A stretch of 64,000 bases of DNA from Belliella pelovolcani (GTDB lineage Bacteria > Bacteroidota > Bacteroidia > Cytophagales > Cyclobacteriaceae). Positions 8,359 through 16,996 of the stretch are shown piece after piece. The stretch is from NCBI RefSeq assembly GCF_900156785.1, contig NZ_FTOP01000001.1, positions 310,001-374,000 on the forward strand, read 5' to 3'. Both the position numbers and the translations under genes were made by a program. Within the stretch, counting starts at the first letter, position 1; each line of letters starts with the position of its first letter. Below the pieces are notes generated by a model. That model was not told the origin of the DNA and made no database searches. It was given only the letters and a program-made list of their open reading frames with translations.

Positions 8359-9549
8359 CTAATCCTTCTTTTTGAGTTTGGCGATATAGAAGCCATCAAA
8401 ACCACTTTCTTGTGCCAGTACCTTTTGATCTTCGATCAGCTCAAAGGTTTTACCTTTTTCTGAAGTCAAGAATTTTTCTATCTGATGTTGATTTTCGCTA
8501 GGAAGGATGCTACAAGTCGCATAAACCATGATTCCACCGGGTTTCAGCATGACAGCATAGTTTTGGAGAATTTCCTGTTGAATTTCTTGCACCTTGGCAA
8601 CTGATTCTGGAGAGATTTTCCATTTGGTATCAGGATTTCTCCTCAATACTCCAAGACCAGTACATGGTACATCGAGTAGCAATCTATCAGCAGATTCTTT
8701 GAGTCTTTTGATGGTTTTGTTACCTTCAATAGGTCTTGGTTCGATGATGCTGATACCGTTTCTTCTTGCCCTTAATTTCGTGTTCTGAAGTTTCCAGCCC
8801 TCTACATCCATGGATATGATTCGGCCTTTGTTTTCCATCAAAGCAGCCAAGTGTAGGGATTTGCCACCTGCACCTGCACAAGCATCGATCACTCGCATTC
8901 CGGGTTCTACCTCTAGGGCTTGGGCTACAAGCTGAGAAGAGGCGTCTTGAACTTCAAATAGCCCCTCTTTGAATGCTGCGTTTTTGAAAATATTCTGCCT
9001 TCTTCCAAGTACAAGGGCATCTTTGTAGCCTTTTGGTGCATAAGTGTCAATATCGTCTTTAGCCAATCTATTCATCAGGTCTTCACGACTGATTTTTAGG
9101 GTATTGACTCTGAGTACTACATCAGCTTGGGTATTGAGGGTGCTGAGTTCTTCTTCCCATTTTTCTCCAAGAAGCTCTTCCCCCATTTTGTCTAACCATT
9201 CTGGGATCGACTGCAAAGTAGCCCTATCTGTGATCCTTTTGTATTTTCGCTCAACTACCTCGGCATTGATTCCTTTAAACTCCCTCCATTCTGGTAGTTC
9301 TTTGCCTTGCAATAGCCAATATGTTCCGAAAAGATGAAAAGTATCGGAAGATGGGCTGACAGCATTGATTAATTTCCACCAGCGAACCATATCATAAACA
9401 GATTCTGCAATAAAGCCTCGATCTCTTGCTCCCCATTTGGGATTTGATTTAAGCGTACGCTCGATAACCTTGTCGGCATATCTATTATTTTTGAATATTT
9501 CGTCAATTGCTGTGACTACGCCATTGACAGTACTGGTATGGAGTTTCAT
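8359..9549 (-). CDS. rsmB: RsmB/NOL1/NOP2/Sun-family RNA m5C methyltransferase
   Basis: SAM-dependent cytosine-C5 RNA methyltransferase of the Fmu/Sun family; 16S rRNA C967 is the usual target of RsmB. The 396 residues comprise an N-terminal NusB-like helical part with VIERTLKSNPKWGARDRGF, SAM motif VIDACAGAGGKSLHLAA, the two catalytic cysteines in DVPCTGLG and YATCSILPSEN, and RRNPDTKW after the first Cys. The exact rRNA position methylated is inferred from family, not seen. Confidence 0.9.
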   Translation of the reverse strand: MKLHTSTVNGVVTAIDEIFKNNRYADKVIERTLKSNPKWGARDRGFIAESVYDMVRWWKLINAVSPSSDTFHLFGTYWLLQGKELPEWREFKGINAEVVERKYKRITDRATLQSIPEWLDKMGEELLGEKWEEELSTLNTQADVVLRVNTLKISREDLMNRLAKDDIDTYAPKGYKDALVLGRRQNIFKNAAFKEGLFEVQDASSQLVAQALEVEPGMRVIDACAGAGGKSLHLAALMENKGRIISMDVEGWKLQNTKLRARRNGISIIEPRPIEGNKTIKRLKESADRLLLDVPCTGLGVLRRNPDTKWKISPESVAKVQEIQQEILQNYAVMLKPGGIMVYATCSILPSENQHQIEKFLTSEKGKTFELIEDQKVLAQESGFDGFYIAKLKKKD

Positions 9550-9705
9550 AATTCTGATTTTGAACTCGCAAAGATAGGAAGAATTGAAAGGATAAAGGTG
9601 AAATTCAAAAATTCCAAATAAAATACTGAGCCTTGGTTTGATATTTGAAGCTATTTGGATAGGTATTGGACAGTACTTTTAAATCAAAAAACTTAATTTT
9701 GAATT

Positions 9706-9990
9706 ATGGGAGAGAAAAAATGCCCTCATTGCGGGGAATGGTCCAAATGGACAACTGATGTAAATGATACCTGTGAACACTGCGGTAAACCACTTGGTGG
9801 TCGTGATTTGGAATATAAGGAAAAGAGAGAGCGTGACACCAAAGCCAATGAAGAGCAGTGGATTTTCTACATCAAAGAGACAGATTCTGATTTTGTCAAA
9901 GGAATGAAAAAAGTCGGAAACTTTTTTTACACCATCTATATGGCCATTATCACCTTTTTGGCTTGGGTTGTAGCTGCACTTCCAGGATAA
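9706..9990 (+). CDS. Small zinc-ribbon membrane protein
   Basis: A 94-residue protein with an N-terminal double CxxC zinc ribbon (KCPHCGEWSKW...CEHCGKPLGG), a charged linker with KEKRERDTKANEEQW, and one C-terminal membrane segment (about 71-92). No named family recognised. A TAATTTTG -7-like box at 9694-9701 lies only 4 bases before the ATG, so either the message is nearly leaderless or the real promoter lies further up. It is followed immediately (0-base gap) by another small membrane protein and then prmC. Confidence 0.75.
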   Translation: MGEKKCPHCGEWSKWTTDVNDTCEHCGKPLGGRDLEYKEKRERDTKANEEQWIFYIKETDSDFVKGMKKVGNFFYTIYMAIITFLAWVVAALPG

Positions 9991-10359
9991 ATGTCAGTCA
10001 TCAGTAATCCATTCTTCCTTTTCTGTTGTCTATTGTTTTGGGTCAACCAAGCCATAGAGCGCCTTTGGGGAATATTTATTCCATGGATTCATGCTTATTT
10101 GGATGATTTGCTTGCCATGCCTGTGATATTTGGCATCACACTTCAAATATTCAGATGGATTCATCCTTTAAGAAATCAATTTGTATTCACTAAGGTACAG
10201 TTGCTTGTTGGTTGGTTTTATTTCTCCTTGATATTTGAAGTATTCTTGCCGAGAAGGTCAGATATTTACACAGCAGATCCTTGGGATGTCTTATGTTATG
10301 CCATTGGTACCCTATTATTTTACAAATTGATCAACTTTCCAATTTCAGATCCTAAATGA
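9991..10359 (+). CDS. Small multi-pass membrane protein upstream of prmC
   Basis: 122 residues with about three or four membrane helices and a short loop containing LPRRSDIYTADPWDVLCYAIGTLLFY. This loop resembles the VanZ-like pattern in which a DPWD segment precedes a helix. Function unknown. It begins on the base after the preceding stop, and its own stop overlaps the prmC start (ATGA), so the three genes are tightly coupled. Confidence 0.7.
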   Translation: MSVISNPFFLFCCLLFWVNQAIERLWGIFIPWIHAYLDDLLAMPVIFGITLQIFRWIHPLRNQFVFTKVQLLVGWFYFSLIFEVFLPRRSDIYTADPWDVLCYAIGTLLFYKLINFPISDPK

Positions 10360-11198
10360 CAACATTGAGACAGTTATATCGACATTGTGTGGAGCAGCTT
10401 GAAACTATCTATGATCCTCAAGAAGCTGAAAGTCTCAGTATGTGGCTGCTAGAGGAATTACTCTCAGTGAAACGTTTCGATATATTGAAGGATATTGAAA
10501 TACAGCATCTTCCCGATAACTTTGATCAAGTCTTAGAACAATTATTACAGAAAAAGCCAATCCAATATATTTTTGAGAAGGCGCCATTCTATGGAAGAGA
10601 TTTTTATGTCAATGAAAATGTTTTGATCCCGAGAAATGAAACCGAAGAATTGGTCCATCTGATCATTCAAGAAAATAAGGAACTCAATTTGCGGGTTTTA
10701 GACATTGGCACTGGCTCGGGTTGTATTCCTATAAGTTTGGCATTAGAAATCCCTTCGTCCAAGGTCTTTGCATTAGATATCAGTGAGCTTGCTCTTGAGG
10801 TGGCTCAAAGAAATGCCAATACACTGGAAGCCAATATTGAATTACACAAAATAGACATATTAGCCGAAGACATACCAGTCAGGGACTTGGATATCATTGT
10901 AAGTAACCCTCCTTATGTCTGTGAATCAGAGAAAAACCTGATGCATGACAATGTGCTCCAATATGAGCCACATTTGGCCTTGTTCGTTACAGATCAGGAT
11001 CCGCTTCAATTTTATAGGATAATTGCGACAAAAGCAAAATCAAATCTAAAACCAGGTGGAAAGCTTTATTTTGAAATCAATGAAGCGCTAGGGATAGCTA
11101 CCAGGAACCTTTTAGAAAGCTTGGGTTACCAAGATGTAAAAGTACTCCAAGACCTCAACGGGAAAGATCGCATGGTAAAGGCAAATATAAAAAGTTGA
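10356..11198 (+). CDS. prmC: PrmC, release-factor glutamine N5-methyltransferase
   Basis: Methylates the GGQ glutamine of release factors RF1 and RF2. The 280 residues have an N-terminal helical domain, SAM motif VLDIGTGSGCIPISLA and the diagnostic NPPY motif (DIIVSNPPYVCESE). Length matches the family. Its ATG overlaps the upstream stop by four bases. Last gene of the 9706-11198 unit. Confidence 0.95.
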   Translation: MTTLRQLYRHCVEQLETIYDPQEAESLSMWLLEELLSVKRFDILKDIEIQHLPDNFDQVLEQLLQKKPIQYIFEKAPFYGRDFYVNENVLIPRNETEELVHLIIQENKELNLRVLDIGTGSGCIPISLALEIPSSKVFALDISELALEVAQRNANTLEANIELHKIDILAEDIPVRDLDIIVSNPPYVCESEKNLMHDNVLQYEPHLALFVTDQDPLQFYRIIATKAKSNLKPGGKLYFEINEALGIATRNLLESLGYQDVKVLQDLNGKDRMVKANIKS

Positions 11199-11279
11199 AA
11201 TTTTTACAAAAAAACACTTATCTTCATTTTCACTTCATTTACAGTCATTTACTTTGAATTGTAAATTATAAGTAAAGTC

Positions 11280-11768
11280 ATGAAAACGACAGCAATCATC
11301 CTATCTATCTTTCTCTTTGTAGGTTTGGCAAAGGCTCAAACTGAAGAGAAGGTGGAAACTAAACCAACTAAGACGGAACTTCCTGAAAAAGCAGAAAAGG
11401 GTTCTGATATAAGCGAAATGGCTACCACACTTGAAGGTGGTAAAGAAAAAGGACTTAGCATTTCAAGTGCTGCAAGAAGAAGTTCTTTGCTACGTGAAAG
11501 AGCAGCAAGAGGAGCTGAAAATGCGGAGGCCGGTAAAGAAAGAGCTGAAATGGGAGCTGCAAACTCAGAAAAAGGTAAAGAAATTTCTAATAAGGCAAGG
11601 ACTGGTCAAATGAGACCTGATAGACCGGCCAATGGTGCTAGACCTAATATAACAGTACCACAAGCTAGACCAAATCTGCCTATAGTTCGCCCAGGCAAGC
11701 CTGCTACGCCTCCAGGTAGACCTGCCACACCTCCAGGTAGACCGGGCGGGGTTCCAGGAGGAATTTAA
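11280..11768 (+). CDS. Low-complexity exported protein rich in Ala, Glu, Arg and Pro
   Basis: A 162-residue protein with a clear signal peptide (MKTTAIILSIFLFVGLAKAQ). A charged helical middle follows with imperfect repeats such as RERAARGAENAEAGKERAE and GAANSEKGKEIS. The C-terminus is Pro/Gly/Arg-rich with repeated PGRPATPPGRP units. No family recognised. It looks like an intrinsically disordered periplasmic or surface protein. It has its own terminator downstream. Confidence 0.6.
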   Translation: MKTTAIILSIFLFVGLAKAQTEEKVETKPTKTELPEKAEKGSDISEMATTLEGGKEKGLSISSAARRSSLLRERAARGAENAEAGKERAEMGAANSEKGKEISNKARTGQMRPDRPANGARPNITVPQARPNLPIVRPGKPATPPGRPATPPGRPGGVPGGI

Positions 11769-11803
11769 AAGCATAATCAATTAATCATCCTTATATTAAT
11801 TCC

Positions 11804-11838
11804 AACAGGTGCCTTTTTATAATTGGCACCTGTTTTTA
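11804..11838 (+). terminator. Intrinsic terminator
   Basis: Perfect 10-bp stem AACAGGTGCC / GGCACCTGTT (11804-11834) with an 11-base loop and a following TTTT. It ends the low-complexity exported protein gene and separates it from the two-component operon. Confidence 0.85.
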
Positions 11839-11879
11839 TAATTTAGCTTAGATTTAAAGTAGTATTTCAATTTACCTCT

Positions 11880-12710
11880 ATGAAAAACCACTTATTAGTA
11901 TTCCTACTTGTTGTTTTTTCTTTTGGCTTTCCTTCAATGGCACAAGAAAACGACACAACTGAGCAAGAATCAAAAAAAGAGGTATATGATTTTATTCTAC
12001 TAAGCTCAAGGTATCAAAATGCCTTTAACTTTTTAGGAAGAGACTTCGGAGCAGACATTGATCTAGTTTCTACAGATTTGATGTATTATTTCAACTCTGG
12101 AATTTATTTCAATATATCTGCGATCAAGTTTCTACAAGAAGGTCTACCTTGGCAATATGGTGGTACCTTGGGTTTCAATAAAGATCTAGGAGCAAAAACA
12201 GATATTAACTTAAGCTATTCTCAATTTTTGATCGATGGGCAAAGTGAAGTTACCGGTATACAAGATTTAGGCTTTGCTCAAGCTACTTTTGGATGTGAAT
12301 GGGGATTCTTATATAGCACCATCCAATTTCAGACACTCTTCAATGAAAGGACTGATTACTTCATCAACTCAAGTCACTCTAGATACTTTGAATTTGATCA
12401 AAAATTATTCAAAAAAATCACGATCTCCTTTGAGCCCAAATTTACTTTGATGTCGGGTACATCTGAATTCTATAGAATGGGAGGATTTGACTTGACTGTC
12501 GAAGACACGTCTAGTTTTCAGAATTTCCAATTATTAAACTGGGAAGCCATGCTTCCTATCACTTTTGGAATAGGGTACTGGGATCTAGAATTCCAAGCTA
12601 GGTATATCAATCCCCTGAATCTTCCAAATTTTGACGAGTCAAATAACCGGTTCATTTTTGGTTTTCAATTGTCTTATGCTATTCCAATCAAAAAAACCAA
12701 ATCAAAATGA
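11880..12710 (+). CDS. Outer membrane beta-barrel-like protein in a two-component operon
   Basis: 276 residues: signal peptide ending around SMAQ, a short acidic linker, then alternating aromatic-rich strands (for example LMYYFNSGIYFNISAIKF and FQARYINPLN) and a C-terminal aromatic strand, FGFQLSYAI. This suggests a small outer membrane barrel. The stop overlaps the start of the response regulator gene (ATGA), so it may be the sensed or controlled component of the system. Specific function unknown. Confidence 0.65.
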   Translation: MKNHLLVFLLVVFSFGFPSMAQENDTTEQESKKEVYDFILLSSRYQNAFNFLGRDFGADIDLVSTDLMYYFNSGIYFNISAIKFLQEGLPWQYGGTLGFNKDLGAKTDINLSYSQFLIDGQSEVTGIQDLGFAQATFGCEWGFLYSTIQFQTLFNERTDYFINSSHSRYFEFDQKLFKKITISFEPKFTLMSGTSEFYRMGGFDLTVEDTSSFQNFQLLNWEAMLPITFGIGYWDLEFQARYINPLNLPNFDESNNRFIFGFQLSYAIPIKKTKSK

Positions 12711-13381
12711 GAGTATTACTGATAGAAGATGAAAACTCTTTAGGTAAAGAAGTCAAGAGATTTCTAGAAGAAGAGAGCTTCTTATGTGATTGGGCATCAT
12801 CCTTAGCGGATGCATCGGAAAATATTGCGATCAACCCTTATGATTTCATCTTATTAGATCTTGGGCTTCCAGATGGTGATGGATTAGATTTGATGGAAGA
12901 AATTCAAGAAAATCAAAAAGAAAGCTCAGTAATCATTCTTACTGCAAGATCAGAAATCAACGATAGAGTAAAGGGACTAGAAAGAGGTGCTGACGACTAC
13001 CTATCCAAACCTTTTTCACTTCTTGAGCTGAAAGCAAGGATGCAGGCAATCTCTAGAAGAAAAGGTGGATGGAATACAAATACACTAGAAATAGGCGATT
13101 TTCAGCTTGACCTAAGCGCAAAGACAATTCAGTTTGAAGATCAAGAAATCCCCCTGACAGCAAAAGAATACAAACTGCTACATTTCATGCTGATCAATAA
13201 AGGTAGAGTTCTCAACCGCTTTCAGCTTGCCGAACATTTATGGGGGGATCATTTGGATGATGACCACCAATCCAACTATATTGATGTACATATCAAAAAC
13301 ATCAGAAAGAAATTAGGAGATTTTGCTCCTACTGACTGGCTACAAACAGTAAGGGGATTGGGCTACAAGATTCAAAAATAA
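12707..13381 (+). CDS. OmpR-family response regulator
   Basis: 224 residues. The receiver domain has acidic pair ED at the start, phospho-acceptor Asp51 in FILLDLGLPDGDG, a conserved Thr in ILTAR and Lys in YLSKPFS. A winged-helix DNA-binding domain follows (about 125-224), containing LTAKEYKLLHFML and YIDVHIKNIRKKLG. It overlaps the upstream barrel gene by 4 bases and is followed by its kinase 4 bases later. Confidence 0.95.
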   Translation: MRVLLIEDENSLGKEVKRFLEEESFLCDWASSLADASENIAINPYDFILLDLGLPDGDGLDLMEEIQENQKESSVIILTARSEINDRVKGLERGADDYLSKPFSLLELKARMQAISRRKGGWNTNTLEIGDFQLDLSAKTIQFEDQEIPLTAKEYKLLHFMLINKGRVLNRFQLAEHLWGDHLDDDHQSNYIDVHIKNIRKKLGDFAPTDWLQTVRGLGYKIQK

Positions 13382-13385
13382 AGCT

Positions 13386-14711
13386 ATGCGGCTATCGGCA
13401 AAACTGCTTATTTATAATTTGTTAGCAAAAGGACTTATCCTTTTGATTTTTATTTCTGCCGCACCTTTTGTTCTCAAATATTTCGCCGTCAAAAACACAG
13501 ACAATCAACTTCGTGAAAAAAGAGATGAAGTAATCTCTATCATAATTGAAGATGGGATGGAGAAATTTATATCTTCTGAAAACCCTGAAATTGGTTTTGG
13601 TTCTTATAATATTCTCAAGGAAGAATATATCTTACTCGAGCTATGGGAACAAGGCTTAGTCGTAGATACAATCTTCGTAGAAGATAGGATTCTAGAGCGG
13701 GAGACGGTCACCTACCGTGTCTATTCAAATACTTTCGAATACGAAGGAGATACCTATATCCTTGAAATCGGACGAAGTCTAGAGACAATCAAAGCAATAG
13801 AAAGGATTATTTACAACATCCTGATTGGGACTTTGATCATTTTCCTAGCCCTCACATTCTTTTTGGACACCGCTTTTACCGAGAAAATATTACAACCATT
13901 CAAGAAAATCATCAATCAAAAGATATCTCAAATCAATGAGCCTCAGCAGTTCTCATATAAACCTATCAAAACTAATACTGAAGAATTTAGGCTATTAGAT
14001 CATGCCATTTCAGATATGATGCGAAGAATCCAGAAAGCTTTTAATCAGGAAAGGATCTTCATTTCTCATGCATCGCATGAATTAAAAACCCCGATTTCAG
14101 TTCTTCAAAGTAAGGTGGAAGCGCTCTTTTCGAGCGAGGAAATTAGTGATTTGGAAATGGAAAAATTGCTGGATATGCAAGTAACTATTCAGCAAATGAA
14201 AAAGACCGTCAATGCTCTACTTTTGATTTCTAAGGTAAACAATGCACAATTTATCAAAACAGAAAGTGTGCAGGTCAATCAACTGATTGACGAAATGATG
14301 GAAGAATGGAAGGATTATGCAGAGGATAAGGAGATTGTTTTGACAATAGAGCGAAATGACCCTTTTACCTTTGAATCATCTAATGAATCATTGTGCCGAA
14401 TGATGATCCAAAATGCCCTCATCAATGCACTTAAATACACTCCAAAAGGAGGTAAGATTAGCGTCATTAGTACTTCAACAAATTCACATCATCAGGTGAT
14501 CATCAAAGATACTGGGCCAGGAATCAGCGATGACTTACTGAATCAAGTGAAAGATGGGATCGTCTTTTTAAAAGATGCAGAAAAAGACAAATCTGGTTTT
14601 GGGCTACAAATCATGCTTAAGGTTGCACTCTATCTGGACGTCATGGTTGATATCAAGAGTAGTACAGATGGCACAGCGATTACTTTTACTTGTCCGATTC
14701 AGCAAGACTAG
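13386..14711 (+). CDS. Sensor histidine kinase
   Basis: 441 residues. Two membrane helices (about 11-33 and 142-162) flank a roughly 105-residue periplasmic sensor. The dimerisation/phosphoacceptor segment FISHASHELKTPIS carries His231. The ATPase domain has N-box MIQNALINALKYT, DTGPGIS and GFGLQIML. No typical HAMP signature is visible after helix 2. Partner of the regulator immediately upstream. Its stop overlaps the stop of the convergent downstream gene by 4 bases. Confidence 0.94.
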   Translation: MRLSAKLLIYNLLAKGLILLIFISAAPFVLKYFAVKNTDNQLREKRDEVISIIIEDGMEKFISSENPEIGFGSYNILKEEYILLELWEQGLVVDTIFVEDRILERETVTYRVYSNTFEYEGDTYILEIGRSLETIKAIERIIYNILIGTLIIFLALTFFLDTAFTEKILQPFKKIINQKISQINEPQQFSYKPIKTNTEEFRLLDHAISDMMRRIQKAFNQERIFISHASHELKTPISVLQSKVEALFSSEEISDLEMEKLLDMQVTIQQMKKTVNALLLISKVNNAQFIKTESVQVNQLIDEMMEEWKDYAEDKEIVLTIERNDPFTFESSNESLCRMMIQNALINALKYTPKGGKISVISTSTNSHHQVIIKDTGPGISDDLLNQVKDGIVFLKDAEKDKSGFGLQIMLKVALYLDVMVDIKSSTDGTAITFTCPIQQD

Positions 14712-15325
14712 GCTTCTGCAACAAACTCACCAATCCAGAAAACCTGATTAGATTTTAAAGTCAACAATCCTTCTTCGACTTCGATAAAGGTGGCATAAGA
14801 AATTTGATGGATTTGGTTTTGATCTTCTGCTAATACTTCCACAAAAGTACCCTCAGGCGCATGAATTTGGATTGAACAAGTAGTAAACCACTTTTTGAAC
14901 TGGCCATTTTTTACAGGAAAGTACCGAAGGGGAGCATCCCAAACCACCAAATCAATAAACTCCAGCTTTTGCTCCAAAGTGAATACTTCCTGATGTGGAA
15001 AACCAATAATATTGACTGCTCCATGCTTGGTAGCTACTAGATATTGAAGTGCCTCTTCTAAATAAGCACCCTCTGTTACCCCAATAAATTTGACGGGGTA
15101 CTGCTCTTCCAAAAGCCTATAATTTGCCTGCTGAAAATTCAAATCAGCTAAAATGAAATCTATCTTAATCCCCCATGAAATCACTTTATAAACTTCTTCT
15201 TGTGCAACCATCACAGTCGGAGACCATTCCAAGAGAGAGGCAATCGTATCGTATTCAAAGCCCTCGGTGCTCAATATCAATAGTGCTGGTTCCTGCTGTT
15301 CTTTGACAAAATGATGTGAAGACAT
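14708..15325 (-). CDS. Thiamine pyrophosphokinase-like protein, possibly inactive
   Basis: 205 residues. The order of an N-terminal nucleotide-binding-like fold followed by a beta-rich C-terminal part with KSNQVFWIGEF fits the thiamine pyrophosphokinase family. The usual GDFDS-type motif is replaced by DFILADLNFQ, so the metal/ATP site looks incomplete. I can support the resemblance only weakly. A degenerate family member or an unrelated Rossmann-like protein is possible. Convergent with the kinase gene. Confidence 0.45.
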   Translation of the reverse strand: MSSHHFVKEQQEPALLILSTEGFEYDTIASLLEWSPTVMVAQEEVYKVISWGIKIDFILADLNFQQANYRLLEEQYPVKFIGVTEGAYLEEALQYLVATKHGAVNIIGFPHQEVFTLEQKLEFIDLVVWDAPLRYFPVKNGQFKKWFTTCSIQIHAPEGTFVEVLAEDQNQIHQISYATFIEVEEGLLTLKSNQVFWIGEFVAEA

Positions 15326-15346
15326 ATTTGCTTAATTTACAAATGG

Positions 15347-16336
15347 TCAAGCCCAAGTTTTAAGGAAAAATGACTGTGCATTTTGATATGCAAGTTTTTC
15401 CAATTGTTCCTTCGATAGTTTTTCAGCCAAATTTTCCAATAAAGAAGGATACTTGCTGGCATTTTCTACAATTGGAAAATAAAATGGATGTCTACTCTTA
15501 TCAGGAAAATCCTTTGTGTAGAAAAAATCAGCCCCGAAGCAGATTTGATCTCCAAAACCTCTTTCAAAAGCGTAAAGAATATGATCTAAAATTCGCTTAG
15601 GTCTATCATTATCCAAGAATGCCCTTAAGAAATTTACACCAATGATTCCCCCTCTCTGCATGATTTCTTGAGCAAATTCATCACTCAAGTTACGCTTATG
15701 ATCCCAAACCCCTCTAAAATTAGAATGACTGGCAATCACTGGGATATCCAAGTGTTCGAGATCGATATGGTTTAGAATTCCTTCAGCCAATAGATCTGAG
15801 GTATGGGAAAGGTCAATGGCTATCTTTTTTCCTGACATGTAGTCCAAAAGCTTTTTTCCATCTTCTTTTAATCCAATCCCTTCTGTATAATTCCCCCCTC
15901 CAAATCTATTCTCCGTATGATGGGTCAAGCTGATATACGCTATTCTTCCTGTCTCTTTGATCAAAACATCAAGATTTTCGACAGCTGCTTGAATAGGAGC
16001 ATCTTCTGAAGCCAAGCCCGCAGCATTTTCTATAGCAGCCACTACTGATATCCTATCTTCTTCATTTATGCGCTGGAGGAACTCTACATTTGCATGACAA
16101 AGCTCTTCTTTAAACTCTTCTAGCAATTGTTTGAATTTTTGCCCTTGTATACTAGCTATATCCATACTTCCTGGAAATACATCGGTATAAATCGCCAACA
16201 CTTGCATTTTTACATTTCCTTGCTGCAACAAAGGCAAAGCACAGGCAATGTCCTCTGCATGATCAGCCCTAGCATCAGGCACCTTAGCAAGGTAGGAAAG
16301 TAAATCACAGTGAGTATCAATGATGGGAAGCTTCAT
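15347..16336 (-). CDS. Membrane-dipeptidase-family (M19) peptidase
   Basis: Zinc dipeptidase of the renal-dipeptidase family, cleaving dipeptides. 329 residues. Signature residues include the N-terminal IDTHCDLL (H and D ligands), the Glu in VAAIENAAGL, IDLSHTSDLL and the later VIASHSNFRGVWDH with further His ligands. GADFF near the C-terminus is also typical. There is no signal peptide at the annotated start, so it is probably cytoplasmic. Confidence 0.92.
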   Translation of the reverse strand: MKLPIIDTHCDLLSYLAKVPDARADHAEDIACALPLLQQGNVKMQVLAIYTDVFPGSMDIASIQGQKFKQLLEEFKEELCHANVEFLQRINEEDRISVVAAIENAAGLASEDAPIQAAVENLDVLIKETGRIAYISLTHHTENRFGGGNYTEGIGLKEDGKKLLDYMSGKKIAIDLSHTSDLLAEGILNHIDLEHLDIPVIASHSNFRGVWDHKRNLSDEFAQEIMQRGGIIGVNFLRAFLDNDRPKRILDHILYAFERGFGDQICFGADFFYTKDFPDKSRHPFYFPIVENASKYPSLLENLAEKLSKEQLEKLAYQNAQSFFLKTWA

Positions 16337-16451
16337 GGGAATAAATCTTTTGACAATTCAAAGAAACTCAAAAAATGAGAGTTTTTTCATACTTTTAGGC
16401 TTCTTTTGAGTTAGTAAGATAGAAATACAACAAATCACAAACCACGACATC

Positions 16452-16964
16452 ATGTCAATCACTAAGCCTATCAATTTTACCAAGTGGATCGAAGACAATC
16501 GGCACCTACTCAAACCACCCATCGGCAATCAGCAAATATTCAAAGACAATGAAGACTTTATCGTCATGGTGGTAGGTGGACCTAACGCTAGAAAGGATTA
16601 TCACTACAACGAAGGGGAAGAGTTCTTCTATCAAATCGAAGGAGACATCACGCTTAAAGTCATCGAGAATGGCAAACCAACTGATGTGTCGATCAAAGAG
16701 GGAGAGATTTTTCTATTACCCCCTCGTACTCCCCACAGCCCAAGAAGGCCTGCAAATACCATTGGATTGGTTTTTGAACGTTACCGAAGAAAAGGTGAAA
16801 AGGATGGTTTCATCTGGCATTGTGAAAATTGCGGCAATAAACTCTATGAAGAGTATGCCGAAGTCTCAGATATTGTCAACCAACTCCCTCCAATCATGGA
16901 ACGCTTTTGGTCCAACCCAGCCAATACTACTTGCAAAAGCTGTGGCACAGTCATGACTAAATAG
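16452..16964 (+). CDS. nbaC: 3-hydroxyanthranilate 3,4-dioxygenase
   Basis: Opens the ring of 3-hydroxyanthranilate to give the semialdehyde that cyclises to quinolinate for NAD synthesis. This is a 170-residue cupin. The Fe(II) ligands expected for the family fall at His51, Glu57 and His95 (YHYNEGEEFF and PRTPHSPRRP). A C-terminal rubredoxin-like metal site is formed by CENCG and CKSCG. It heads a three-gene kynurenine set with gaps of about 30 bases. Confidence 0.96.
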   Translation: MSITKPINFTKWIEDNRHLLKPPIGNQQIFKDNEDFIVMVVGGPNARKDYHYNEGEEFFYQIEGDITLKVIENGKPTDVSIKEGEIFLLPPRTPHSPRRPANTIGLVFERYRRKGEKDGFIWHCENCGNKLYEEYAEVSDIVNQLPPIMERFWSNPANTTCKSCGTVMTK

Positions 16965-16996
16965 AAGCTAAAGCAACAATAACCCACCCCAAATTC

